DNA of 48,691 bases. Origin: Planctomycetota bacterium (GTDB lineage: Bacteria > Planctomycetota > Planctomycetia > Pirellulales > Pirellulaceae). The notes under the pieces were generated by a model, which did no database searches, was not told the origin of the DNA, and saw nothing but the letters and a program-made list of their open reading frames with translations. Positions 8,161 through 15,210 of the stretch are shown here, piece by piece (positions within the stretch are counted from its first letter, which is position 1; every line of letters starts with the position of its first letter). The position numbers and the translations under genes are program-made. The DNA lies in the NCBI GenBank assembly GCA_018970165.1, contig JAGWWZ010000008.1, positions 1 to 48,691 on the forward strand. Reading direction: 5' to 3'.

Positions 8161-9269
8161 TTGCACCGATTAGAATCAAATCGTTTCGGGCAAGGAATCT
8201 GGCCGACGCGCTTCGCAAAGTCCGAACAGAACTCGGCCCCGATGCGATCATCCTCGATACCAAACAAACACAGAGATCCCGTTTCTCCTGGTCCCGCGAC
8301 CAAATCGAAGTGACGGCATCAAGCGGCCCTCCTCCCGATACTCAACTTGGCCCAGCATTGGATGAGCCATCCCCACCAAGCGACGAGCCAATCGCTGCGG
8401 AAATCAAAACGGATCACCCTCCAGTCGAATCCCCACTCCTCGAACCCGCTCCCTATCCTCTGTGTTTCATCCAAGTCGGTGCTGAGCTCTTGAAGCGCGA
8501 GCTGCCGCGAGACCGCGTCGATAGTTGGTTGAAGGAAGCACTCTCTGCTCTTGGCAGCGATGACCGCGATCCATGGGTTGTACGAGCCTATTTGGCACAA
8601 ATGCTGCGCCGCGAAATTTCGATCGACCCACCAACACGCTCCTGGGCCCATGAGAAATCAACCGTCGCCGTCGTCGGTCCACCGGGCCACGGAAAATCAA
8701 GTGCTGTCGCAAAACTTGCCAGCATCGCATCGCTGCACCTCGGACTTCAACCGTTGGTTATCTCATGCGTTCACGCATCGGCTCTTCCCCGCCCACGGCT
8801 CGCCGACTACTGCGACCTGATGGAATGGAATTATGAACAAGTCGATGCGCCGAAGTTAGCTTCGGCGATCGCAAGCGGGATCGATCATTGCGATTGGGTC
8901 GTGCTAGATATTCCGAGCATTCCTCTCGGGGATATCGAGTCCATGGAAATGTGGCGATCGATTTTGCAAGAAAGCCAAATCACTCAAACCCACTTGACGA
9001 TCAACGCTACCACCGGCGCTACCCACGCTCAGCGGCTGCTGGATTGGTATCAAGGAGTATCGCCCAGCCATCTGCTCATTACCCACCTCGACGAGGCTCT
9101 CGGCTTAGGCGGTTTCTATCCGTTTTTGAGTTCTGCCAAGTTGCCGCTGGGATTCGCTACCTTTGGTCCCGACATCCCGAACGACATCGTCGAGAGCGAC
9201 AGTTCCCTCATTGCCCAGTGGATTTTGGGCTCCGGGGATGATGGGGCAAGCGAGCCGATCGGATATTAA
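8157..9269 (+). CDS. flhF: divergent FlhF-like SRP-type GTPase, G motifs partly lost
   Basis: The 370-aa product starts with the FlhF B-domain signature (IKSFRARNLADALRKVRTEL, GPDAIILDTKQ) and is translationally coupled to flhA by an ATGA overlap. FlhF normally sets the site and number of flagella at the membrane. A Pro-rich linker (about 57-100) is followed by a helical N domain and a G domain with a recognisable P-loop GPPGHGKSSAVAKLA (174-188) and a TKxD-like THLDEA. The G3 DTAGR motif is replaced by DIPSI (251-255), and the usual D-xx-R region after the P-loop is not recognisable. GTP hydrolysis, or its stimulation, may therefore be altered. Position and N-terminus make the FlhF call solid; activity is uncertain. 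Confidence 0.8.
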   Translation: MIAPIRIKSFRARNLADALRKVRTELGPDAIILDTKQTQRSRFSWSRDQIEVTASSGPPPDTQLGPALDEPSPPSDEPIAAEIKTDHPPVESPLLEPAPYPLCFIQVGAELLKRELPRDRVDSWLKEALSALGSDDRDPWVVRAYLAQMLRREISIDPPTRSWAHEKSTVAVVGPPGHGKSSAVAKLASIASLHLGLQPLVISCVHASALPRPRLADYCDLMEWNYEQVDAPKLASAIASGIDHCDWVVLDIPSIPLGDIESMEMWRSILQESQITQTHLTINATTGATHAQRLLDWYQGVSPSHLLITHLDEALGLGGFYPFLSSAKLPLGFATFGPDIPNDIVESDSSLIAQWILGSGDDGASEPIGY

Positions 9270-9316
9270 ATAATCTAATACCCAATGTTCCCGGTTCTAC
9301 GAGGGCCAACGATCCA

Positions 9317-9344
9317 TTGCGATCTGCTTGGAGCGGGTTATAGT
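9317..9344 (+). promoter_or_regulatory. candidate sigma-70-type promoter for the oxidoreductase gene
   Basis: TTGCGA (9317-9322) and TATAGT (9339-9344) are separated by 16 nt. A start near 9351 would give a leader of about 220 nt before the chosen ATG at 9574. The stretch 9270-9573 holds no gene I can support. Confidence 0.5.
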
Positions 9345-9352
9345 TTTTACTT

Positions 9353-9510
9353 GGTTGCTTAGAGCAACCCTTAGCGATGGGTTTTGGGAGTTTGGATTTC
9401 CAATCTCTTCTCCATGGCTAGGCCCGCCGGTGTTTCACGTTGGTCCGAACGAACCTGACTTATCTTCTCCAGTGTTCGGTACCTCACCGAACAGGCCCTT
9501 CGTGAAACAC
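9353..9510 (+). promoter_or_regulatory. structured untranslated leader (three inverted repeats)
   Basis: Inside the leader are three perfect inverted repeats. GGTTGC/GCAACC (9353-9358 with 9364-9369) has a 5-nt loop. TGTTCGGT/ACCGAACA (9473-9480 with 9486-9493) has a 5-nt loop. GTGTTTCACG/CGTGAAACAC (9430-9439 with 9501-9510) encloses the second hairpin. The nested arrangement suggests a folded RNA or a protein-binding DNA site. It matches no riboswitch class I recognise. Confidence 0.45.
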
Positions 9511-9573
9511 TCCTTTTTACCAACTGACGCGACACGAATCACACAATCACCTTCGATGGGAGTTTCAGCACCG

Positions 9574-10908
9574 ATGAGTTCGAAACCAACCGCCACGCAG
9601 ACACCTTCTTCCACCGATGCGACGCGACGGGGATTTTTAAAAGCGAGCGCGATTGCGGGGGCGGTCGCAACGCTGCCTATCGCTCGTTCCGCACACGCAC
9701 AGGGTAGCGATACAATCCGATTGGGATTGATCGGATGTGGTGGTCGAGGAACCGGCGCTGCGGGTCAAGCATTGGATACCAACAGCGATTCGAACCGTGT
9801 CAAGCTGACCGCCATGGCCGATCCGTTCCAGTTCCGCGCTGACCAAGCGCTGAAGGAACTGAAGAAGAACCATGAGAAGTATGTTGACGCCAAGGTCTTT
9901 ATTGGCGTTGACGGTTACAAAGAGGTCCTCGCTTCCGACGTCGACATGGTGATCCTGACCTCGCCACCGGGATTCCGACCTCTCCACTTCGAGGCAGCTG
10001 TAAAGGCTGGCAAGCACGTGTTCATGGAAAAGCCGGTTGCGACGGATGCTCCGGGAGTACGTCGTGTTCTGGAAGCAAATAAAATTGCTAAAGAAAAGAA
10101 CCTCGTTGTTCAAGTAGGACTGCAACGTCGGCATCAATCCGATTACAAGTCCACCATCAATATGCTGCAAGAAGGGGCGATCGGAGACATCATCTTAGCG
10201 CGAGCCTATTGGAACGGGGATGGAGTTTGGACTCGCAATCGACAAGCGGGACAAACCGAACTCGAGTACCAACTGAACAACTGGTATTACTTCAACTGGC
10301 TCAGTGGCGACCATATTTGCGAGCAGCACATTCACAACCTGGACGTAATCAACTGGTTGATGAACGGCTATCCGAGCGAAGCGCAGGGCCAGGGAGGTCG
10401 GCAGGTGCGAACGGGTGAAGACAGCGGCCAGATCTTCGATCACCACTTTGTCGAGTTTACCTATCCCAACGGAACGAAGATGCTCAGCCAATGCCGACAT
10501 ATTCCCGGCTGTTGGAATGCCGTAAGCGAGTTCGCTCATGGCACCAATGGTTGGTGCGATATCAGCGGTGGCAAGATCTACAACAAGAAGAACGAAATTG
10601 TCTGGCGAGCCCCTGCGGGTGAGAACGGCTGGGCTCAAGAGCACGTTGACATGTTCGCCGCCATTCGCCGCGGAGAAACACCCAACGAAGGGGACTACGG
10701 TGCAACCAGCACCATGACGAGCATCATGGGACGCATGGCGACCTATACGGGCAAGCCTCTGAAGTGGGATCAGTGCCTCAACAGCAAGATCGCTTTGGCG
10801 AACTTCGATGCAATCGATTCCTTCAGCGACGAAGCTCCGATTGAACCGGGCAAGGATGGAAAATACTGGATTCCGACCCCTGGTCAGGATCCTGAATTGG
10901 TCGTGTAA
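9574..10908 (+). CDS. TAT-exported Gfo/Idh/MocA family oxidoreductase
   Basis: The 444-aa product has a twin-arginine signal (RRGFLKAS at 18-25, hydrophobic stretch, cleavage probably after AHA near 42). A Rossmann NAD(P) site follows (IRLGLIGCGGRGTG, about 48-61), then the EKP motif (152-154, FMEKPVATDAP) and the C-terminal alpha/beta domain with INWLMNGYP and HFVEFTYPNG. Exported members of this family are numerous in planctomycetes and act on sugars or glycosides, some by oxidising C3. The frame is open to 9328. The ATG at 9574 has a GGGAG about 10 nt upstream and gives a normal short n-region; 9556 is the alternative. A strong terminator follows the stop by about 60 nt. Confidence 0.9.
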   Translation: MSSKPTATQTPSSTDATRRGFLKASAIAGAVATLPIARSAHAQGSDTIRLGLIGCGGRGTGAAGQALDTNSDSNRVKLTAMADPFQFRADQALKELKKNHEKYVDAKVFIGVDGYKEVLASDVDMVILTSPPGFRPLHFEAAVKAGKHVFMEKPVATDAPGVRRVLEANKIAKEKNLVVQVGLQRRHQSDYKSTINMLQEGAIGDIILARAYWNGDGVWTRNRQAGQTELEYQLNNWYYFNWLSGDHICEQHIHNLDVINWLMNGYPSEAQGQGGRQVRTGEDSGQIFDHHFVEFTYPNGTKMLSQCRHIPGCWNAVSEFAHGTNGWCDISGGKIYNKKNEIVWRAPAGENGWAQEHVDMFAAIRRGETPNEGDYGATSTMTSIMGRMATYTGKPLKWDQCLNSKIALANFDAIDSFSDEAPIEPGKDGKYWIPTPGQDPELVV

Positions 10909-10967
10909 CGCATCTTACTTGTTCGAACCATTCTGCTCGGATCCTCGAGAGATCCTTGCAAATTCTC

Positions 10968-11035
10968 AAACAGCCCGTTTGGCAGCCTCTCCGACGCTTT
11001 CGCCGCGAACTGCCAAACGGGCTGTTTTTTTCTTT
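10968..11035 (+). terminator. rho-independent terminator
   Basis: A perfect 18-bp inverted repeat (10968-10985 with 11010-11027, core CAGCCCGTTTGGCAG) has a 24-nt loop and runs into a T-rich tract at 11024-11035. It ends the oxidoreductase transcript and isolates the TPR gene that starts 25 nt after it. Confidence 0.9.
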
Positions 11036-11048
11036 CTCGCGTCCCGTG

Positions 11049-11054
11049 TACAAT
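11049..11054 (+). promoter_or_regulatory. candidate -10 box of the TPR gene (leaderless arrangement)
   Basis: TACAAT lies 6 nt before the ATG at 11061, immediately after the terminator tail, so any transcript must start here and would begin at or next to the start codon. No clear -35 box is seen. Confidence 0.35.
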
Positions 11055-11060
11055 AGCAGC

Positions 11061-11924
11061 ATGGAAGAACCGGACGCCAAGTCGAATAACGCTTCACCAT
11101 CGAAGGTTGGCAATCAACTCCTTGCCAAGTACTCGGATGTGGATGGGCTGTTGCTGAAAGCGCCGTCTGCGGATGTTCAGCCATCCAAACCTGCAGCCAT
11201 TCCGCTCAAACGGTTTCAAGAGTTGGAGCAAACGATCAAGCATGCTCCGGCCAATACCGAAGCCTATCTCGAGTTGGGTCGGATTTATCTAGACCAAGAG
11301 CGATGGAACGACGCCAAACGGGTCTTGGATGCTGGAGTGCAGTATTGCAATGACAGCGAACCTTTGTTGTTGATGCGCGAGGACTTGACCCTCTTATTGG
11401 CCAACCAGATGCTCAGTGAAGCGAAACTGCGGCACGCGCAAAAACCGACTGCCGAGAATCGATATGAACTAGAGCAGGCGGAAATCAATATGGCGAACGA
11501 GCGAATTCGCATCTGCTCGCATCGTTTCGCTCGCAGACCTGGCGAGAAAGAATTGTTAATTCCCTGGGCTATTGCTTTGCGGCAACTAGCCAGGCATGAA
11601 GAAGCGGTCGATCTGTTGCAAAAGGCTGCCGAGGAACCTTCCCTTCGAGCTCGCGCCAGTTTGCAACTGGGAATGTGCCTTCAGTTTCTCGAACGACCGT
11701 TGGAAGCCTTGGCTGCTTTTCGAAAAGCGTCTCTGTTTCGGTCTCCTCCCCCCGACCCTGCGATCCGAATACGAGCTCTCGAACTGGCGGCGGCCATCGC
11801 CGAGGAGATCTCGCTCATTGACTCGGCGATCTATTATTCAGAGCAATTGGTGAAGATTATCGATCCCCAACTCCGTCCGCAGTGGGAAACCAAGCTTACG
11901 GATCTAAAGTCTCGCCCTCTCTAG
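11061..11924 (+). CDS. tetratricopeptide-repeat protein
   Basis: The 287-aa product has no signal peptide or membrane helix. After an N-terminal disordered part (about 1-50) come TPR-like helix pairs. One is AYLELGRIYLDQERWNDAKRVLDAG at about 72-96; another is WAIALRQLARHEEAVDLLQKA, with RASLQLGMCLQFLERPLEALAAFRKA following. A charged helix between them contains a QAEINMANERIRICSHRFARRPGEKEL segment. TPRs bind partner proteins; the partner is unknown. The frame is open upstream to 10956, but that would include the terminator, so the ATG at 11061 is the start. It sits between two sugar-metabolism genes yet has its own promoter-like box, so an operonic link with them is not implied. Confidence 0.8.
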   Translation: MEEPDAKSNNASPSKVGNQLLAKYSDVDGLLLKAPSADVQPSKPAAIPLKRFQELEQTIKHAPANTEAYLELGRIYLDQERWNDAKRVLDAGVQYCNDSEPLLLMREDLTLLLANQMLSEAKLRHAQKPTAENRYELEQAEINMANERIRICSHRFARRPGEKELLIPWAIALRQLARHEEAVDLLQKAAEEPSLRARASLQLGMCLQFLERPLEALAAFRKASLFRSPPPDPAIRIRALELAAAIAEEISLIDSAIYYSEQLVKIIDPQLRPQWETKLTDLKSRPL

Positions 11925-11997
11925 GCGTTTGCCAGTTACAATACGCGGAGCGTTATATCTCCTTCCCGCCAGTCACCCCTCGCATTTCCTCACTGCC

Positions 11998-13929
11998 ATG
12001 ACTAAGAAACCGCATGCTGCTTGGTGTCTAGTTGTTGTATCGACCTCCCTTCTCTCTTTTTTCGGCAATGGGCTCGCCCAAGCCGAAAATCCACCCAATC
12101 AACTCACACGCTCCGAATCGTTGAGTGGCTGGAAACTTCTGTTCGACGGTGCATCGACCGATGGCTGGCGATCCTACAAGAAGGAAGGGGTCTCCGATGG
12201 ATGGAAAGTTGAGGATGGCACTCTAGTGCGCGCTGGTCAAGGAGCCGGTGACATCATCACGGATCGCAAGTACAAGTACTTTGAATTGTCCCTCGAATAC
12301 AACATCTCCAAAGGGGGCAACAGCGGGTTGATGTTCCATGTGACCGAAGACAATCCCGCTCCCTGGCAAAGCGGCCCTGAAGTCCAAATCCAAGACAACA
12401 TCGATGGCCACGACCCGCAGAAAGCAGGCTGGCTATACCAGATGTTTCGGCCGTTTCCTCAAGCATGGGCGGGCGAAAAAGAAACCCCCGATGCGACTCG
12501 GCCGCCCGGTCAGTGGAATCAACTCTACCTCCGTATTTCTCCTGCCGGTTGCGAAGTATCTATGAATGGAGTGATGTACTACCAATTTCGGTTGGGTGAC
12601 GATCGATGGAACAACTTGGTAGCCAAGAGCAAGTTTGCCAAGTATCCGAATTTCGGCAATGCGGGCGAAGGCTACCTGTGCTTGCAAGACCACGGCAACT
12701 GGATCGCGTTTCGAAATATCAAGATCCGAGAACTGGGCTCAGACGGCTCCGCCAAATCCCCGATCGATGGTGAGCTTGCCATTCGGACCGTCCCAGCATT
12801 TCCCAACTTGACCTGGGAAGGTTGGCAGCCCAAAGAAGAGGATGGCACGGTCAATCGCCCTCTGCGAATCTTGGAGTTGACCTATGCCAAGGGTGATCCA
12901 TCCAGGCTTTATGCACTCGATCAAATGGGACGCATTTTTACATTCGAAAACAAGCCCGATGTAGAACAAGCATCGCTGTTCCTGGATTTCCGTGGCCGCG
13001 CAAGCGTTTGGTATGAAGGGCCGATGGCCAACGAGCAAGGATTGCTCGGCCTCGCCTTGCACCCAGACTTTCATCGCAACGGGCAGTTCTTTATCCATTA
13101 CACGCGACCCAAGACTCACGAATCCGTGGTATCCCGCATGCGCGTCGATCCAGCGAATCGCAATGTCGCCGACCCCAACTCCGAGGAAGTGCTGCTGGTT
13201 ATTCCTCAACCCTTTCAAAACCACAATGGAGGACCGATCGAGTTCGGCCCTGATGGCAAGCTTTACATCGCGATGGGTGACGGTGGAGCACGCAACGACC
13301 CGCGCGCCAACGGACAAAACCGATCGCAACTCCTAGGTACGATCATTCGAATCGATGTCGATCAAAAAACAGGTGATCTTCCGTATGGAATTCCCGCCGA
13401 CAATCCGTTCGCCAAAAGCGAAGGAGTTCGCCCTGAGATTTTCGCTTACGGTTTTCGAAATCCATGGCGCATCGCTTTCGATAAGGAAACAGGCCACCTC
13501 TGGTGCGGCGATGTGGGCCAAGACCTCTGGGAAGAAGTCAACATCGTCACCGCAGGTGGCAATTACGGTTGGTCGGTGCGCGAGGGAGGCTACTCGTTCG
13601 GCAATCGCACGCCCGGTCCCGATGCCGCCAACGCCGTCGACCCGGTCTGGGCATACGATCATCAAGCTGGCAAGTCGATCACCGGTGGTCGCGTCTACCG
13701 ATCCAAGCGCATTCCGCAACTGTATGGCAAGTACCTTTATGCCGACTACGTTTCGGGCCGGATCTGGGCTCTTACCAACCAAGATGGAGTCAAGGAAGCG
13801 ATTCGCAACGAACAACTCGTTGCGGGCGGCATGCCCGTCATGGCGTTTGGTGAAGATGCGGATGGCGAAGTCTACTTCATGGTCGATACCAACCGCAACC
13901 AGATGATCTACAAGTTCGAGGCGCCCTAG
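11998..13929 (+). CDS. secreted fusion: DUF1080 (3-keto-glycoside hydrolase) + PQQ-type sugar dehydrogenase
   Basis: The 643-aa product has a Sec signal peptide (about 1-28, ending GLAQA). A DUF1080/PF06439 jelly-roll domain covers about 44-245: WKLLFDGASTDGW, GGNSGLMFHVTED and the N/W-rich end FRNIKIREL are typical. Residues about 255-640 form a glucose/sorbosone dehydrogenase six-blade propeller: EQGLLGLALHPDF, HNGGPIEFGPDGKLYIAMGDGG, LLGTIIRIDVD, YGFRNPWRIAFD, GDVGQDLWEEVN, GGNYGW, and TGGRVYRSKRIPQLYGKYLYADY. DUF1080 proteins cleave 3-keto disaccharides; the propeller family oxidises sugars with PQQ. One chain could oxidise and then cleave a sugar outside the cytoplasm (inference). A TACAAT at 11937-11942 is a possible -10. 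The stop abuts a convergent gene. Confidence 0.9.
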   Translation: MTKKPHAAWCLVVVSTSLLSFFGNGLAQAENPPNQLTRSESLSGWKLLFDGASTDGWRSYKKEGVSDGWKVEDGTLVRAGQGAGDIITDRKYKYFELSLEYNISKGGNSGLMFHVTEDNPAPWQSGPEVQIQDNIDGHDPQKAGWLYQMFRPFPQAWAGEKETPDATRPPGQWNQLYLRISPAGCEVSMNGVMYYQFRLGDDRWNNLVAKSKFAKYPNFGNAGEGYLCLQDHGNWIAFRNIKIRELGSDGSAKSPIDGELAIRTVPAFPNLTWEGWQPKEEDGTVNRPLRILELTYAKGDPSRLYALDQMGRIFTFENKPDVEQASLFLDFRGRASVWYEGPMANEQGLLGLALHPDFHRNGQFFIHYTRPKTHESVVSRMRVDPANRNVADPNSEEVLLVIPQPFQNHNGGPIEFGPDGKLYIAMGDGGARNDPRANGQNRSQLLGTIIRIDVDQKTGDLPYGIPADNPFAKSEGVRPEIFAYGFRNPWRIAFDKETGHLWCGDVGQDLWEEVNIVTAGGNYGWSVREGGYSFGNRTPGPDAANAVDPVWAYDHQAGKSITGGRVYRSKRIPQLYGKYLYADYVSGRIWALTNQDGVKEAIRNEQLVAGGMPVMAFGEDADGEVYFMVDTNRNQMIYKFEAP

Positions 13930-14592
13930 CTAGGCCGGTTTACGATAGACAAGAGTCCAATGTCGATCACTCGACATTTGGACTGCATGACCTGGGATAC
14001 CGAGCGGTTCCACGATTTGCTGAAGCTCGGAAACGGTCAGGGCCGCATGCAGACTCTGACGAAAAAGTTGTTTCGAGTATTCCGTCTCTCCCTCGGTGTA
14101 CAGCGTAACGAATCGCTCCACTTCAGCATCGCTTTCCGGACGGCACAAGTCTCGAACAAACAACAATCCGCCTGGACGGAGCACACGGAGAGCCTCAGCA
14201 AAGAATGCGTCGCATGTCGGCAGATGATGCACTAGAGAATTGCTCATCACCGTATCGAAATACGCATTGGGAAAGATCAACTTCTTGGCATCGCATCGAT
14301 TGAGCTGGATGCGGTCCAGCATGTGATTGAGTTCGATGTTGTACCGAGCCAGTTCGAGCATTTCGACCGATGCATCGGACGCCATCACTCGGGACTCTTT
14401 ATCTTGCGTGCATAGGACCACAGGAATCAGAGCTGTACCGGTTCCCAAATCGAGGATATCTCGACCGATTGGTCCCGCCTCGATCAAATCGGAGACGAAA
14501 CGATCGTTGACCGCGCTGTGATCCATCTCGTTGTATTCGGTCGCTTCCTGGCGACCGTCCATGACCTCGGGCTCGAGAACTCGCGGCAACAT
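13930..14592 (-). CDS. class I SAM-dependent methyltransferase
   Basis: The 220-aa product shows motif I ILDLGTGTALIP (about 46-57), the acidic end of strand 2 (VMASDAS), NRCDAKKLIFPNAYFDTVMSNSLVHHL (motifs II-III) and the strand 4/5 region ALRVLRPGGLLFVRDL. This is the Methyltransf_11/25 type. The N-terminal MLPRVLEPEVMD resembles small-molecule or lipid methyltransferases more than RNA enzymes, but the substrate is not readable. It lies 23 nt downstream of panD on the same strand and is probably co-transcribed with it. Its stop touches that of the convergent dehydrogenase fusion. Confidence 0.85.
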   Translation of the reverse strand: MLPRVLEPEVMDGRQEATEYNEMDHSAVNDRFVSDLIEAGPIGRDILDLGTGTALIPVVLCTQDKESRVMASDASVEMLELARYNIELNHMLDRIQLNRCDAKKLIFPNAYFDTVMSNSLVHHLPTCDAFFAEALRVLRPGGLLFVRDLCRPESDAEVERFVTLYTEGETEYSKQLFRQSLHAALTVSELQQIVEPLGIPGHAVQMSSDRHWTLVYRKPA

Positions 14593-14615
14593 ACATTAGT
14601 CTCCGGAAGAGCGGT

Positions 14616-15038
14616 TCAACAACAGGAATCGACCGGTGGCTCGCCAGCAGTTCGGCGTCTTGGTCCAGGAACTTCACGGCCTGTGTAGGTGATGCGATTG
14701 TTTGCGTCAACGAACACCACTTTGGGTTCCGGAACCCGGAGATCGCTTCCCGACTCGGCCAGGAATCCGAAGGTGGCAACGATGATCAAGTCACCTGGGC
14801 GAACCAGGTGGGCAGCGGCGCCATTGATGCACACATCGCTCGAGCCTTCTTCTCCAAGGATTGCATAGGTTTCCAAGCGAGTACCTCGCGTCACATCCCA
14901 AACATGGACCGACTCGAACGGTGCGATTCCCGCGGCCAACATCAGGTCCGGCGGTAGCGTGAGCGAACCCTCGTAATGAAGATCGGCCTGCGTGACCGTC
15001 GCGCGATGAATTTTGGATCGAAGAAATTTTCTCAGCAT
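14616..15038 (-). CDS. panD: aspartate 1-decarboxylase
   Basis: The 140-aa product aligns with PanD. Lys9 (RSKIHRATVT) and the self-cleavage pair Gly24-Ser25 in YEGSLTLPPDL are in the canonical positions. The catalytic Arg/Tyr region TRGTRLETYAI follows, then INGAAAHLVRPGDLIIVATF. PanD cleaves itself to give a pyruvoyl group on the new N-terminal Ser and makes beta-alanine for pantothenate and CoA. The C-terminal tail after VVFVDANNRI is about 20 residues longer than in E. coli and ends in Cys-Cys. No panB/panC are visible; the downstream partner is a methyltransferase. It diverges from the penicillin-acylase gene. Confidence 0.95.
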   Translation of the reverse strand: MLRKFLRSKIHRATVTQADLHYEGSLTLPPDLMLAAGIAPFESVHVWDVTRGTRLETYAILGEEGSSDVCINGAAAHLVRPGDLIIVATFGFLAESGSDLRVPEPKVVFVDANNRITYTGREVPGPRRRTAGEPPVDSCC

Positions 15039-15062
15039 AAGCTAATTGTGATACGGTAGGCC

Positions 15063-15115
15063 GAGTTTTGCTACACCTCTTGGGGAGCGTGGCCAAAACT
15101 GACTGGCCAAAACTC
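15063..15115. promoter_or_regulatory. direct and inverted repeats between divergent genes
   Basis: TGGCCAAAACT occurs twice head-to-tail (15090-15100 and 15104-15114, 14-nt period), and GAGTTTTG/CAAAACTC form an inverted pair (15063-15070 with 15108-15115). The site lies between panD and the penicillin-acylase gene. It could be an operator; there is no direct evidence. Confidence 0.3.
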
Positions 15116-15210
15116 AGCGTGGGACTATTCCAAAACCTTGCGATACGGCCCATATTAGAACCGTCAACATCCTTCCGTTCCATTCCTTTCCAACCGATTC
15201 CATTGTATCC

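Noticed and set aside
9328-9573. N-terminal extension of the oxidoreductase to 9328
   Set aside because: The extension has no TAT-compatible layout and covers the promoter and nested hairpins; the twin-arginine signal starts naturally at 9574.
10956-11060. Upstream extension of the TPR gene
   Set aside because: It would translate through the terminator stem of the preceding gene; the ATG at 11061 has its own -10-like box.
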